Assembly (NCBI GenBank): GCA_019638285.1
Contig: JAHBUB010000012.1
Coordinates: 1-64,000 of the forward strand
Length of the DNA: 64,000 bases
Direction: 5' to 3'
Origin: Cyclobacteriaceae bacterium
Lineage (GTDB): Bacteria; Bacteroidota; Bacteroidia; Cytophagales; Cyclobacteriaceae
In this document: positions 43,655 through 52,930 of the stretch, piece after piece
How positions within the stretch are numbered: position 1 is the first letter of the stretch
How the letters are laid out: every line of letters begins with the position of its first letter
Translations under genes and position numbers: made by a program
Notes under the pieces: model-generated
What the model saw: the letters and a program-made list of their open reading frames with translations, nothing else
What the model was told of the DNA's origin: nothing
Databases searched by the model: none

Positions 43655-43660
43655 ACTATT

Positions 43661-43668
43661 CAAATTTA
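43661..43668 (-). promoter_or_regulatory. TAnnTTTG element immediately before the S41 protease gene
   Basis: On the minus strand TAAATTTG lies only 6 bases before the ATG at 43654. If it is the -7 element, the mRNA would start at or very near the start codon, giving an almost leaderless transcript. A TTG lies 24 bases upstream, slightly beyond the usual spacing. Confidence 0.35.
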
Positions 43669-43734
43669 TTCAAAACCCCATTTAGAAAATAGCAATATCA
43701 CTTTTTTATGACGATTCTTGACTAAATTGTCTGG

Positions 43735-43822
43735 AATGTCAGGATAAACCCTGACATTGAAAATGAAATCAGCCGTTGGTTTAACTTAAACTTCTTTGCC
43801 TAATTTCATTTTCAATCGTCAG
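43735..43822. repeat. Long nested palindrome in the RidA-S41 intergenic region
   Basis: Two overlapping dyads occupy this stretch. AATGTCAGG (43735-43743) pairs with CCTGACATT (43750-43758) over a 6-base loop. CTGACATTGAAAATGAAAT (43751-43769) pairs with a matching arm at 43803-43822, interrupted by one bulged G, over a 33-base spacer. The spacer itself has the palindrome GTTTAACTTAAAC (43779-43791) at its centre. CCTGACATT can pair on either side, so the two stems exclude each other. Function is unknown: regulatory RNA, attenuator or palindromic repeat element are all possible. Confidence 0.6.
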
Positions 43823-43899
43823 TACAAAAAAGTCCTTTGAGTTTTTGGGTTTATTGAATAATAACGAGGATAGTAAAAAATAGTATGAGATAATCGGGA

Positions 43900-44361
43900 T
43901 TAATTCAGTTTGAAGAGCACCTCAATTTCAACAGGAATTCCTTCAGGAAGTGAGCTCATTCCAACGGCACTTCGCACACCCACACCTTTGTCTTCACCCC
44001 AAACATTGGCAAATAGTTCACTGCAACCATTAATTACGAATGGGTGACGCGTGAAATCCGGAACGCAGTTGACCATTCCGAGCAATTTGATCACCCTTTC
44101 AACGCGATCGAGACTACCCAAGTATTTTCTCAATGTGGCCAATATAGCAAGTCCAACTTGCTGTGCCGCAAGCTTTCCAGCATCTGCATCCATGTCTTGA
44201 CCTACCTTGCCTACAATCCATGTTCCGTCTTCTTTTAATGTTCCATGCCCTGATACTAAAGCATGATTTCCGTCAATAAGTAGTAATTTATAAACGCCTA
44301 GTGGGTCTGGTGATGCAGGTAGTGTTAGTCCTAATTTTTCGAATCTTTGTTCTGCTGTCAT
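43900..44361 (-). CDS. RidA family protein (YjgF/L-PSP)
   Basis: A 153-residue member of the RidA family, which hydrolyses reactive enamine/imine intermediates in the canonical branch. Conserved features are QQVGLAILATLRKYLGSLDRVERVIKLLGMVNCVPDF and the GVRSAVGMSSLPEGIPVEIEVLFKL C-terminus with the key Arg. The N-terminal region (LPASPDPLGVYKLLLIDGNHALVSGHG) is of the longer subgroup, so the substrate may differ from that of classic RidA. It lies 4 bases after a small conserved gene and downstream of fabH in the same direction. Confidence 0.92.
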   Translation of the reverse strand: MTAEQRFEKLGLTLPASPDPLGVYKLLLIDGNHALVSGHGTLKEDGTWIVGKVGQDMDADAGKLAAQQVGLAILATLRKYLGSLDRVERVIKLLGMVNCVPDFTRHPFVINGCSELFANVWGEDKGVGVRSAVGMSSLPEGIPVEIEVLFKLN

Positions 44362-44365
44362 GTAA

Positions 44366-44593
44366 TTATTGCAATTTATCAGGAATTTGTATAATTTTTA
44401 CTACAATCTCATGTGGATCACCGTCTTTATCCAATAGATTAAACCTTATGGCAGGATTATCTTTTTTTAGATCTGACTCTGCATGGATAATCTTATTGTC
44501 TAGCAAATGTTTTTCTATTTCGCTCTGCAATATAAGCAACGCATTGGCCATGTCTACTTCAAGAGGGCTGGGATTGTAAGAAGTTGTTTTCAT
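44366..44593 (-). CDS. Small hypothetical protein, 75 residues
   Basis: A 75-residue cytoplasmic protein with a helical first half (SPLEVDMANALLILQSEIEKHL) and a beta-rich second half (PAIRFNLLDKDGDPHEIVVKIIQIPD). It lacks cysteines, signal peptide and membrane segments. No family is recognised. It sits 4 bases upstream of the RidA gene start and 16 bases downstream of fabH, all on the minus strand, so it is almost certainly co-transcribed with them. Clean ATG, good composition and tight spacing support a real gene. Confidence 0.75.
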   Translation of the reverse strand: MKTTSYNPSPLEVDMANALLILQSEIEKHLLDNKIIHAESDLKKDNPAIRFNLLDKDGDPHEIVVKIIQIPDKLQ

Positions 44594-44609
44594 AACTTAT
44601 AGGGTATGT

Positions 44610-45611
44610 TTACCATTTAATTAAAGCCGATGCCCATGTAAAGCCGCTACCAAATGCAGCTAGACAAATAATGTCATTTTTCTTCATTTTCCCCTCAGCC
44701 CATGCTTCACTCATTGCGATAGGAATGGAGGCAGCTGTTGTATTTCCATATCGCATTATGTTGTTGTATACTTTTTCGTCAGGTAATCCCATTTTTTGTT
44801 GTATGAACTGACTGATTCGCAAGTTTGCCTGATGAGGAACAAGCAAACTAATGTCTTCCTTCTTCATGTTATTTGCTGCCAGTGCTTCATTGATCACCTC
44901 TGTGAAGCGCACCACCGCATGTTTAAATACCTGACTTCCGTTCATTACTACTTTAAATGAAGTGGTATCCAAAATTTGCTCTGGTTGGCGTTCGGCATGG
45001 GGTCTGCTGCTTCCCGGATCTTTTACATACAATTCTTCCGCAAAATTTCCATCAGAGTGAAGATGTGTAGACAGTATTCCCGGTTGATCTGAAACTTGTA
45101 AGATAGCTGCACCGGCACCATCACCAAAAATTACTGCAGTATTCCTTCCCCTTGTGGTAAGGTCCAAAGCGGTGGATTGAATTTCGGCACCGACAACAAG
45201 AATGGTTTTATACATGCCCGTTTTAATAAACTGGTCGGCTACAGATAGGCCATAAATAAAACCAGAGCAGGCATTGCGGATATCAATAGCTGCAATCCGT
45301 CCGTCAAGTCCCAATTCTCTTTGCAGCAATACACCAGAACCAGGGAAAAAATAATCGGGGGTGATAGTGGCAAAAACGATAAAGTCAATATCCGTCTCTT
45401 TTAGCCCCGCTCTTTCCAGGGCCATGCGGCTCGCCTTGGCCGACATATTAGCAACTGTATCTTTAGCAGGATCAATCCATCTGCGTTGCTTTATACCCGT
45501 GCGTTCTACGATCCATTCATCAGTAGTATCAATAATATTGGATAGGTACTGGTTGGAGATCACCGTTTCTGGTAAGTAATGCCCCAGGCCAACTATTTTG
45601 GAGTATTTCAT
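44610..45611 (-). CDS. fabH: 3-oxoacyl-ACP synthase III (FabH)
   Basis: This 333-residue thiolase-fold enzyme starts fatty-acid elongation by condensing an acyl-CoA with malonyl-ACP. The catalytic triad is intact: Cys115 in IRNACSGFIYG, His in LLVPHQANLR (about residue 258) and Asn in RYGNTTAASIP (about 288). The N-terminal GLGHYLPETVISN and the acyl-binding ERTGIKQRRW are typical. Many Bacteroidota have several FabH paralogues; this one is not next to acpP or plsX, so a specialised acyl chain is possible. It leads the fabH-small protein-RidA unit. Confidence 0.95.
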   Translation of the reverse strand: MKYSKIVGLGHYLPETVISNQYLSNIIDTTDEWIVERTGIKQRRWIDPAKDTVANMSAKASRMALERAGLKETDIDFIVFATITPDYFFPGSGVLLQRELGLDGRIAAIDIRNACSGFIYGLSVADQFIKTGMYKTILVVGAEIQSTALDLTTRGRNTAVIFGDGAGAAILQVSDQPGILSTHLHSDGNFAEELYVKDPGSSRPHAERQPEQILDTTSFKVVMNGSQVFKHAVVRFTEVINEALAANNMKKEDISLLVPHQANLRISQFIQQKMGLPDEKVYNNIMRYGNTTAASIPIAMSEAWAEGKMKKNDIICLAAFGSGFTWASALIKW

Positions 45612-45662
45612 GATTAAAGGTTCCTAATTCAAAACTCCATATTCATCCGATGAATATTGAGT

Positions 45663-48467
45663 TTACAATACAACATTAACAATTTTACCGGGAACAATAA
45701 TTACTTTTTTAGGTGCTTTGCCTTCTGTCCATTTTTGCACTATCTCTGATGCCAGCACCTGCTTCTGAATATCTTCTTTTGGCATATCCAATGCCATATT
45801 CATTTTAGCCCTCACTTTTCCATTAATTGAGATTGGGTATTCAAATGAACTTTCCACTAAATACTTCTCTTCCACTTTATGATAAGTGGCGTTGAGTACC
45901 GTATCAGAATGCCCCATTTTTTCCCATAATTCTTCGGCCATATGAGGAGCAAAAGGAGAGAGGGCAATTATCAACGGCTCAATTACAGCGCGTTTATTAC
46001 ACTTCAACGCATTCAGTTCATTGATGCAAATCATAAACTCACTCACAGAAGTATTAAAAGAGAAATTGTCGATATCCTGTTCAATCTTCTTGAGTGTTTT
46101 ATGCAATACTTTTAATTCTTCTTTGGTGGGTTCAGCATCACTGAGCTTCAAATTACCTTCTGCATCATGCATTAGGTTCCAGAACTTTCTTAGGAATTTA
46201 TAAACCCCGTCTATTCCGCTGGTGCTCCAAGGCTTGGATTGCTCCAACGGCCCAAGGAACATTTCGTACATGCGAAGGGTATCTGCTCCATAGTTTTCTA
46301 TAATGTGGTCTGGATTGATCACGTTAAAGTATGACTTACTCATTTTTTCAATGGCCGAACCACATATATATTTACCATTTTCCAAAATGAATTCTACATT
46401 AGCGAAATCAGGTTTCCATTTTTTGAATTGTTCAGTATCTAATTCCAGACCGTTGACAATGTTGACATCTACGTGGAGTGCATCTGTCTCATATTGATTT
46501 ATTAAACCGTGCGACACAAATTGATTTTTCCCACGAATCCTATAAACAAACCTTGAGTCTCCCGTAATCTTACCTTGGTTGATTAACTTCTTAAAGGGTT
46601 CATCAAAATTCAGGTAACCTAAGTCGTGCAATACTTTTGTCCAAAGTCTCGCATACAACAAGTGAGCTACGGCATGTTCTGATCCACCTACATATACATC
46701 TACCTGATTCCAGTATTCGAGCGCTTCTTTGGAGGCAAACTCTTTTTCATTGTGTGGATCCATGTAACGCAGAAAGTACCAGGCTGCTCCGGCATGGGTA
46801 GGCATGGTATTGGAATCTCTTTTTTCATGAGGGCCGATATTGATCCAGTCCTTCAGGTTGGCCAACGGGCCTTCTCCAGAACCGGAAGATTTGAATTCGT
46901 TGGTATCCGGAAGTTCTAAAGGTAAATCCTTCTCATCCATGGCATAGGGCATATCGTCCTTGAACACCACGGGGAATGGTTCTCCCCAGTAGCGTTGACG
47001 ACTCCAGCCAGCATCTCGCATTTTATAGTTCACCTGTCTTTCGCCAATTCCCATCTCTACCAACTTATCGATCACCACTTTCATGGCATCTTTCATTTTG
47101 GTGCCATTCAAAAATTCAGAGTTGGTTAAAGTTGCTTCATAGGTGGGATTAGCTTCTTTACCGTTATAATGCTCTCCAATGATATTGGTAATGGGAATGT
47201 TAAAATGTTTGGCGAATCGATGGTCGCGGTCATCACCACACGGCACCCCCATGATTGCGCCTGTTCCATATCCTGCTAATACATATTCACTGATCCAAAT
47301 AGGAACCTCTCTTTGGTTGAAGGGATTGATGGCATATGCCCCTGTAAAACAGCCCGTGATCTTTTTCACTTCTGCCATGCGATCTACTTCTGATCTGCTT
47401 TCCACATAGCTGAGGTACTTGTCTATTTCACCTTTATGAGATGAACTGGTAATGTCTTTTACCATGTCATGTTCAGGAGCGACCACCATAAAATCCACAC
47501 CAAAAATGGTATCAGGACGAGTGGTAAATACCATCATGTTTTTAACGATAGCTTTTTCACTCTTAAGTGCAAATGTAATCTTAGCTCCCTCGCTTCGTCC
47601 AATCCAGTTGCGCTGAATGTCTTTCATGGATTCGCTGAAATCCACTTCCTTCAATCCTTTCAACAAGCGCTCTGCATATTCTGTAATGCGCAAACTCCAC
47701 TGGCGCATTTGTCTTTTTACTACGGGGTGTCCACCTCTGTAGCTAACGCCATTAATCACTTCATCATTGGCCAATACTGTGCCCAGTGCCTCACACCAGT
47801 TGACATCGGTGTGCGCCAGATAGGCCAGACGATATTGCATCAATATTTCCTGCTGAATTTTTTTATCAAACGATTTCCAGTCCGATGCACTAAACGCTGA
47901 GTTGCCTGATGGCAATCGATACTTAGCGTTGGGAAAATGATGATTCTTGTTTCCTTCCTTTTCGAAATTGGCAATGAGTTGTTCAATGCGTTCTGCTTTT
48001 TGAAGGCTACGATTGAACCAACTATCGAACAATTGTAAAAAGATCCATTGGGTCCATTTATAGTATTTTGGATCGCAGGTCCTTACCTCACGACTCCAGT
48101 CATAACAAAAGCCAATTCGGTCCAGTTGCTTTCTAAACGTCTCAATGTTTTTTGCTGTGGAAATGGCCGGATGCACGCCATGCTCGATGGCATATTGTTC
48201 TGCAGGCAACCCAAAAGCATCGTATCCCATAGGGTGCAGCACATTGAAACCTTTTACGCGTTTGAACCGGGCAACAATGTCCGTAGCTATATAACCCAAT
48301 GGATGGCCAACATGTAAACCAGCACCTGACGGGTAGGGGAACATATCCAGGGCATAATACTTGGGTTTTGAGGGGTCGTTGCTGACCTTATACACCCCAT
48401 CTTGACGCCACTTTTGTTGCCACTTTTCTTCTATTTTCTTGATCTCTTCTTTGCTATAGTCCGCCAT
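45663..48467 (-). CDS. leuS: Leucyl-tRNA synthetase
   Basis: A 934-residue class I aminoacyl-tRNA synthetase. The HIGH-type motif is HVGH (residues 52-55) in PYPSGAGLHVGHPLGY. The CP1 editing domain lies at about 230-430 (TTRPDTIFGVDFMVVAPEH), and the KMSKS loop reads EKMSKSYFN at about residue 708. The anticodon-binding helical domain and a C-terminal domain ending PKKVIIVPGKIVNVVL complete it. Insertions such as the segment near residues 165-210 explain the length above 860, which is usual for Bacteroidota LeuS. It is oriented like fabH, with 51 bases between them. Confidence 0.97.
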   Translation of the reverse strand: MADYSKEEIKKIEEKWQQKWRQDGVYKVSNDPSKPKYYALDMFPYPSGAGLHVGHPLGYIATDIVARFKRVKGFNVLHPMGYDAFGLPAEQYAIEHGVHPAISTAKNIETFRKQLDRIGFCYDWSREVRTCDPKYYKWTQWIFLQLFDSWFNRSLQKAERIEQLIANFEKEGNKNHHFPNAKYRLPSGNSAFSASDWKSFDKKIQQEILMQYRLAYLAHTDVNWCEALGTVLANDEVINGVSYRGGHPVVKRQMRQWSLRITEYAERLLKGLKEVDFSESMKDIQRNWIGRSEGAKITFALKSEKAIVKNMMVFTTRPDTIFGVDFMVVAPEHDMVKDITSSSHKGEIDKYLSYVESRSEVDRMAEVKKITGCFTGAYAINPFNQREVPIWISEYVLAGYGTGAIMGVPCGDDRDHRFAKHFNIPITNIIGEHYNGKEANPTYEATLTNSEFLNGTKMKDAMKVVIDKLVEMGIGERQVNYKMRDAGWSRQRYWGEPFPVVFKDDMPYAMDEKDLPLELPDTNEFKSSGSGEGPLANLKDWINIGPHEKRDSNTMPTHAGAAWYFLRYMDPHNEKEFASKEALEYWNQVDVYVGGSEHAVAHLLYARLWTKVLHDLGYLNFDEPFKKLINQGKITGDSRFVYRIRGKNQFVSHGLINQYETDALHVDVNIVNGLELDTEQFKKWKPDFANVEFILENGKYICGSAIEKMSKSYFNVINPDHIIENYGADTLRMYEMFLGPLEQSKPWSTSGIDGVYKFLRKFWNLMHDAEGNLKLSDAEPTKEELKVLHKTLKKIEQDIDNFSFNTSVSEFMICINELNALKCNKRAVIEPLIIALSPFAPHMAEELWEKMGHSDTVLNATYHKVEEKYLVESSFEYPISINGKVRAKMNMALDMPKEDIQKQVLASEIVQKWTEGKAPKKVIIVPGKIVNVVL

Positions 48468-48565
48468 TGTGCCTTTTCTGCCTTAGATAAAGCGCAAAAA
48501 TAAGGCAAAGCGGGGAGAAAGTCAGCCTGCTTAGGGTGTCTATGGGCTACAATAATTCATTAGGG

Positions 48566-49867
48566 TCAGTTGACTTTCGACTTATCGATTCGGCTGGGCG
48601 TATCCACCCCATTTACTATTGTTTTTGAGCTTAGCGCAATACCTCGAATAACATTGGTGATGTTGGCCATGTCCAAGGTGGAAACCTCGTCATCCACCGT
48701 GTGGTAATAGGGGTCGGTAGGAATTTGATCAGTAGAGATAGAATGGGCGGGTACTCCGTGTCGTGCCAGTGTTGCATTATCTGATCTATAAAATAGATTT
48801 TGTTCTGGATAAGGATCTGGATGAATTTGGAAGGAAGATCCTTCTAAGTTTTTTTGAAGGATTTCCCCAAAATCACTTCGTTCAAAGCCTGTAATAAAAG
48901 CAGCATCCTTTCCCCATTTGGAAGGCTTCCCAATCATTTCAATGTTAAACATGGCTACTACTTTATCTGGGTCCAATTGTTGAGAAAAATACCTGGAGCC
49001 AAAGCCTCCGATCTCTTCTGCTGTGAAAGCCACGAAGATCAGAGACCTTTCGTTTGATTTTATTTTACTGAAATATTTAGCCAATGAAATTACAGCGGTA
49101 GTGCCAGAGGCATCGTCATCGGCTCCGTTGGCAATGGAATCGCCCGCAACAGGTTCCTGAATTCCGATATGATCATAATGGGCCGAGAAAACCACACTCT
49201 CGTTAGGTTTAGATTTGCCAGGTAATATGCCTACGATATTGGCCATTGTAATTATTTCCTTGCCTTGAGTGGCTTTCACAGAAATGTCATTTGGTCTTTC
49301 TTCATCGAGAATATAAAGGATCGATCCGGTTGACTTTGCGTCAGGGTCAAGGATTTTTGGACGACTGAGGTAATGTTGTGCGGATTTAAATTCTTCCGCA
49401 TGTGTTTTGTTTACCAACACAATTTTATCGCCACCCTTTCTTTCTATGGCCGAAATGGTAGGAAAGAGCGGTTGGCTTTTTCCAATCGTATCAATGGGAG
49501 TAGCGGAGTTCAAATTGATCGCTTCTGCTCCCGAAGAGAGAAGAAGGCGATCTTCAGGAATTTTGTTTCCCGCAACAATTACCTCCAGGCTGGTTCTACT
49601 CAATTTTATTTTCTGAAAATCCTGACGATAACCGGATAAACCCTGCATTGTTATTAAGCCAGCCTTTTTAAACTGCTTTTCAATAAAAGCTCCTGCTTTG
49701 TCGATGTCTTCAGGCACCAAAGCAGATCTTCCACGCATGTTGTCAGAAGCAAGCGTGTTGATGATCTTGGAGACTTGTTTTTCCTTGATCAGCTTATTGA
49801 CATCCTGTGCTAATAAAGGTTGAGACAATATTACTGCAAGTAATATGAGGTAGGGGATACGCTTCAT
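48566..49867 (-). CDS. M28 family zinc aminopeptidase
   Basis: A secreted 433-residue peptidase. The signal peptide ends at LLAQD (about residue 21). A protease-associated-like insert (about 90-200) interrupts the fold. The di-zinc site is complete: SAHYDHIG (His), NGADDDASGTTAV (bridging Asp), FTAEEIGGFGSRYF (catalytic Glu and metal Glu), NIEMIGKPS (Asp/Glu position reads Glu) and HSISTDQ plus DPYYHTVDDEV (His). It probably trims peptides in the periplasm or outside the cell. It lies 98 bases downstream of the leuS start region and is read in the same direction. Confidence 0.9.
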   Translation of the reverse strand: MKRIPYLILLAVILSQPLLAQDVNKLIKEKQVSKIINTLASDNMRGRSALVPEDIDKAGAFIEKQFKKAGLITMQGLSGYRQDFQKIKLSRTSLEVIVAGNKIPEDRLLLSSGAEAINLNSATPIDTIGKSQPLFPTISAIERKGGDKIVLVNKTHAEEFKSAQHYLSRPKILDPDAKSTGSILYILDEERPNDISVKATQGKEIITMANIVGILPGKSKPNESVVFSAHYDHIGIQEPVAGDSIANGADDDASGTTAVISLAKYFSKIKSNERSLIFVAFTAEEIGGFGSRYFSQQLDPDKVVAMFNIEMIGKPSKWGKDAAFITGFERSDFGEILQKNLEGSSFQIHPDPYPEQNLFYRSDNATLARHGVPAHSISTDQIPTDPYYHTVDDEVSTLDMANITNVIRGIALSSKTIVNGVDTPSRIDKSKVN

Positions 49868-50008
49868 TTGACTGGGGTTTATTCGGCAGCCAAATTACCT
49901 TTTTGCACCCTAATAAAACAAATTCAGGATAGTCGTATTTCTTTTTGACAGTTCATCCAACCCAATCTACAGTTCAGTAACACCTTTTGCGAGGTATTGA
50001 CCTATGAA

Positions 50009-50031
50009 GTGAATATTTACGCTGTATTCAC
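50009..50031. promoter_or_regulatory. Perfect inverted repeat at the start of the TonB-dependent receptor gene
   Basis: GTGAATA, a 9-base spacer and TATTCAC form a perfect dyad ending 6 bases before the ATG at 50038. It could be an operator or an RNA hairpin that occludes the start. The function is not shown. Confidence 0.4.
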
Positions 50032-50037
50032 AAAATT

Positions 50038-52191
50038 ATGAGGACCGCAGTACTAATACTCTTACTCTTCATCACCAGCACTACCTATGCGCAGACTATC
50101 ATTTCTGGAGTGGTAACTGATGAAAAGGGAGCAGCTATTCCCGGAGCCAATGTTTCAATTGAAGGAACTTATGATGGCGCCAGTACTTCTGTTGAGGGTG
50201 TATTTCAATTTGACACCAGTGAAAAGGGCGCCCATATAATTACTATATCTTTTATTGGCTTCAAGACTTCAAGTCAACCGGTGAACTTAACTAGTGAACC
50301 TATTCAACTAAAAATTTCATTAAAAGAGGAGATTAATCAGTTAGAGGCAGTAGTGATTTCTGCAGGTTCTTTTACCGCAGGAGAGGAAAAAAGAAGAACA
50401 ATTTTAAAAGCAGTTGATATTGCTACTACGGCTGGGGCCACCGCTGACATTGCTGGCGCACTGAATACATTACCAGGTACACAAAAGGTAGGAGAGAGTG
50501 GAAGGTTGTTTGTTCGTGGTGGAGATGGAAGTGAAACAAAGACATTTATTGATGGCATGTTGGTAGCCAATGCGTACAGTCCGTCTGCTCCAAACACGCC
50601 ATCAAGAGGACGTTTTCTGCCCTTTATGTTTAAGGGAACCAGTTTTAGTACGGGAGGGTATTCTGCAGAATATGGGCAGGCACTTTCTTCAGCGCTTGTT
50701 CTTGATTCAAAGGATAAGGCAGATATCAATCAAACTGACTTGGGGTTGCTTTCGGTGGGTGGTGATGTGGCGCATACGCAGGTTTGGGATCGGGCATCTA
50801 TTACAGGAAAGATACAGTACACCAACATTCGTCCTTATTTTGGAATGATCAATCAGGAAATAGATTGGGTAAAACCTCCTGCTTCTATTGAGGGTAGCAC
50901 TGCTTTTAGACAAGAGGTGGGTGATCATGGTATCGTAAAGTTTTTTGGAAACTTTAATCATTCTGATTTTAAGTTATATCGTCACGACATCCTTGATCCT
51001 ACTAAGAAAAAATCTTTTGATTACGCGAATAATTATAGGTATGGCAATGCCTCATTTTTGCAGGCATTCAATAACAGGTGGTCTGTAAGAGGAGGGCTTT
51101 CGTCTAACTACAATGAAAATAATATTCTTTTTGAAGGCAAGCCTATTGATGAGGTAGAAAACGAAACTCATTCAAAATTAGTTTTTGAAAACACTCTTTC
51201 CGATCGCGTAGAATTAAAGTTTGGTGTGGAGCATTTTCAGTCAAACTATAAAGCTTCACAGCCAGATAGTTTACTCATTCAGCAGACTGTTGCGTTTAGC
51301 ACTCCTATCACAGCTGGATTTGCAGAAGCAGAAATCTATGCCAGTAAATATTTTGTGACTCGTGCAGGAGCAAGAACTGAGTTTAATGGATTAACAGAAA
51401 AACTGAGTGTTGATCCACGACTTTCGATCGCCTATAAGCCATTCAGGCATGGCCAGTTTTCGTTGGCTTATGGGCAATTCCGTCAGGTGACACAAAATCA
51501 ATTTCTCAGAGTGAATCAAAATCTGGAGGAAGAAAAGGCAGCGCATTATATTTTGAATTATCAGGTAATTACTGACAATCGCACATTCAGGACTGAGCTT
51601 TATTATAAGCGATATTCCAATCTTGTCAAATTTATTAATGGAAATCCTGAACAACTTACTAATGCTGGGAGAGGATATGCACAAGGGTTTGAATTGTTTT
51701 GGCGAGACAGTAAGTCCATTCGCAATTTAGATTACTGGGTATCCTATTCTTATCTGGATACAGAACGCGATTATTTGAATTTTCCTATACCATCGGCTCC
51801 TAGTTTTGCTTCTACGCACAATTTTTCAGTGGTAGGTAAGAAGTTTGTCTCGGAGATTAAATCACAGCTTGGAATCACTTATTCCTACAGTAGTCCAAGG
51901 GCTTACAACAATCCTAATAGTGAAATTTTTAATAATGGGAGAACGCCCGCGTATCAGGATTTGAGTGTGAATATTTCTTACTTGCCAAAACCCTTTCTGA
52001 TTATTCATTTATCTGTTACTAACGTGCTTGGCAGAGATAATATTTTTGGATATGAGTACAGTGAAACTCCTGATAACAATGGGCACTACTTGAGCCGGGC
52101 CATTCGTCAGCCTGCAAAACGATTTTTGTTTCTAGGCGTATTTTTCACCATTTCAAAAAACAAATCAATCAATCAATTACCAAATTTATAA
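50038..52191 (+). CDS. TonB-dependent receptor with carboxypeptidase-like N-terminal domain
   Basis: A 717-residue outer-membrane receptor. The signal peptide ends TTYAQ (residue 19); a carboxypeptidase-regulatory-like domain (about 20-105, ISGVVTDEKGAAIPGANVSIEGTYDGAST) precedes the plug (EAVVISAGSFTAGEEKRR ... FIDGMLVANAYSPSAP) and a beta-barrel (about 240-717). It is shorter than SusC proteins and has no SusD partner, so it belongs to the FecA/BtuB-like group of uncertain ligand. It is followed 11 bases later by a periplasmic TPR-like gene and then by a LytS/LytTR pair, which may regulate it. Confidence 0.92.
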   Translation: MRTAVLILLLFITSTTYAQTIISGVVTDEKGAAIPGANVSIEGTYDGASTSVEGVFQFDTSEKGAHIITISFIGFKTSSQPVNLTSEPIQLKISLKEEINQLEAVVISAGSFTAGEEKRRTILKAVDIATTAGATADIAGALNTLPGTQKVGESGRLFVRGGDGSETKTFIDGMLVANAYSPSAPNTPSRGRFLPFMFKGTSFSTGGYSAEYGQALSSALVLDSKDKADINQTDLGLLSVGGDVAHTQVWDRASITGKIQYTNIRPYFGMINQEIDWVKPPASIEGSTAFRQEVGDHGIVKFFGNFNHSDFKLYRHDILDPTKKKSFDYANNYRYGNASFLQAFNNRWSVRGGLSSNYNENNILFEGKPIDEVENETHSKLVFENTLSDRVELKFGVEHFQSNYKASQPDSLLIQQTVAFSTPITAGFAEAEIYASKYFVTRAGARTEFNGLTEKLSVDPRLSIAYKPFRHGQFSLAYGQFRQVTQNQFLRVNQNLEEEKAAHYILNYQVITDNRTFRTELYYKRYSNLVKFINGNPEQLTNAGRGYAQGFELFWRDSKSIRNLDYWVSYSYLDTERDYLNFPIPSAPSFASTHNFSVVGKKFVSEIKSQLGITYSYSSPRAYNNPNSEIFNNGRTPAYQDLSVNISYLPKPFLIIHLSVTNVLGRDNIFGYEYSETPDNNGHYLSRAIRQPAKRFLFLGVFFTISKNKSINQLPNL

Positions 52192-52202
52192 ATCCAATAA
52201 TT

Positions 52203-52835
52203 ATGAAAACTACTATGTTAATTTTATTCACTTTCTGTTCTGTTGCCTTGTTTGCCAATGACAAATACGAACAAGCCATGCAAACCAACATTCAAGCAAT
52301 TTACAAAGCGCAAACCGTGGAGGATATGCAGCAAGCTGTCAATGCGTTTGAACGTATTGGAGCTGCGGAGAAAAATAAATGGGAGCCATTCTACTACGCC
52401 TCCTTTGGTTATATCATGATGTCGACACGGGAAGAAGATGGTTCTAAAAAGGATATAATGCTGGATAAAGCTACCGATGTGCTCAAGCAAGCCAAAACAA
52501 TTAATGCCAATGAATCTGAGATTGTAGCATTGGATGGTTTTATTTACATGATGCGAGTTACGGTTGATCCTGCTACCCGGGGCCAACAATACTCCGGTTT
52601 GGCAATGCAGGAATTTAATAAGGCATTGGCTATAAACCCTGAAAACCCAAGGGCAATGTACTTGTTGGCGCAGATGGAATTTGGAACCGCTCAATTTTTT
52701 AAAGCATCGACAGCCGATGCATGCGCTACAGCGGCAAAGGCAATTGAAAAATTCGATAACTATAAAAATGAAAATGCTTTGGCGCCAAGATGGGGAAAGG
52801 AGTCTGCTCAAAGAGTAGCGAGTCAATGCAATTGA
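52203..52835 (+). CDS. Periplasmic TPR-like protein
   Basis: A 210-residue exported protein: signal peptide MKTTMLILFTFCSVALFAND (cleavage around residue 19), then helical hairpins with TPR character, for example YEQAMQTNIQAIYKAQTVEDMQQAVNAFERI and AMQEFNKALAINPENPRAMYLLAQMEFG (about residues 125-155). It starts 11 bases after the TonB-dependent receptor stop, so the two are co-transcribed; a role as a periplasmic partner of the receptor is inferred from that alone. No named family is recognised. Confidence 0.85.
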   Translation: MKTTMLILFTFCSVALFANDKYEQAMQTNIQAIYKAQTVEDMQQAVNAFERIGAAEKNKWEPFYYASFGYIMMSTREEDGSKKDIMLDKATDVLKQAKTINANESEIVALDGFIYMMRVTVDPATRGQQYSGLAMQEFNKALAINPENPRAMYLLAQMEFGTAQFFKASTADACATAAKAIEKFDNYKNENALAPRWGKESAQRVASQCN

Positions 52836-52930
52836 GCTATAAATAGATGATGGAATTCTGTCTTTTAATTTGTTCCAATAATTAAAACTGGTTCTGGTTG
52901 ATAACTTGGCGAGTTGATTACCTTTAAGCA

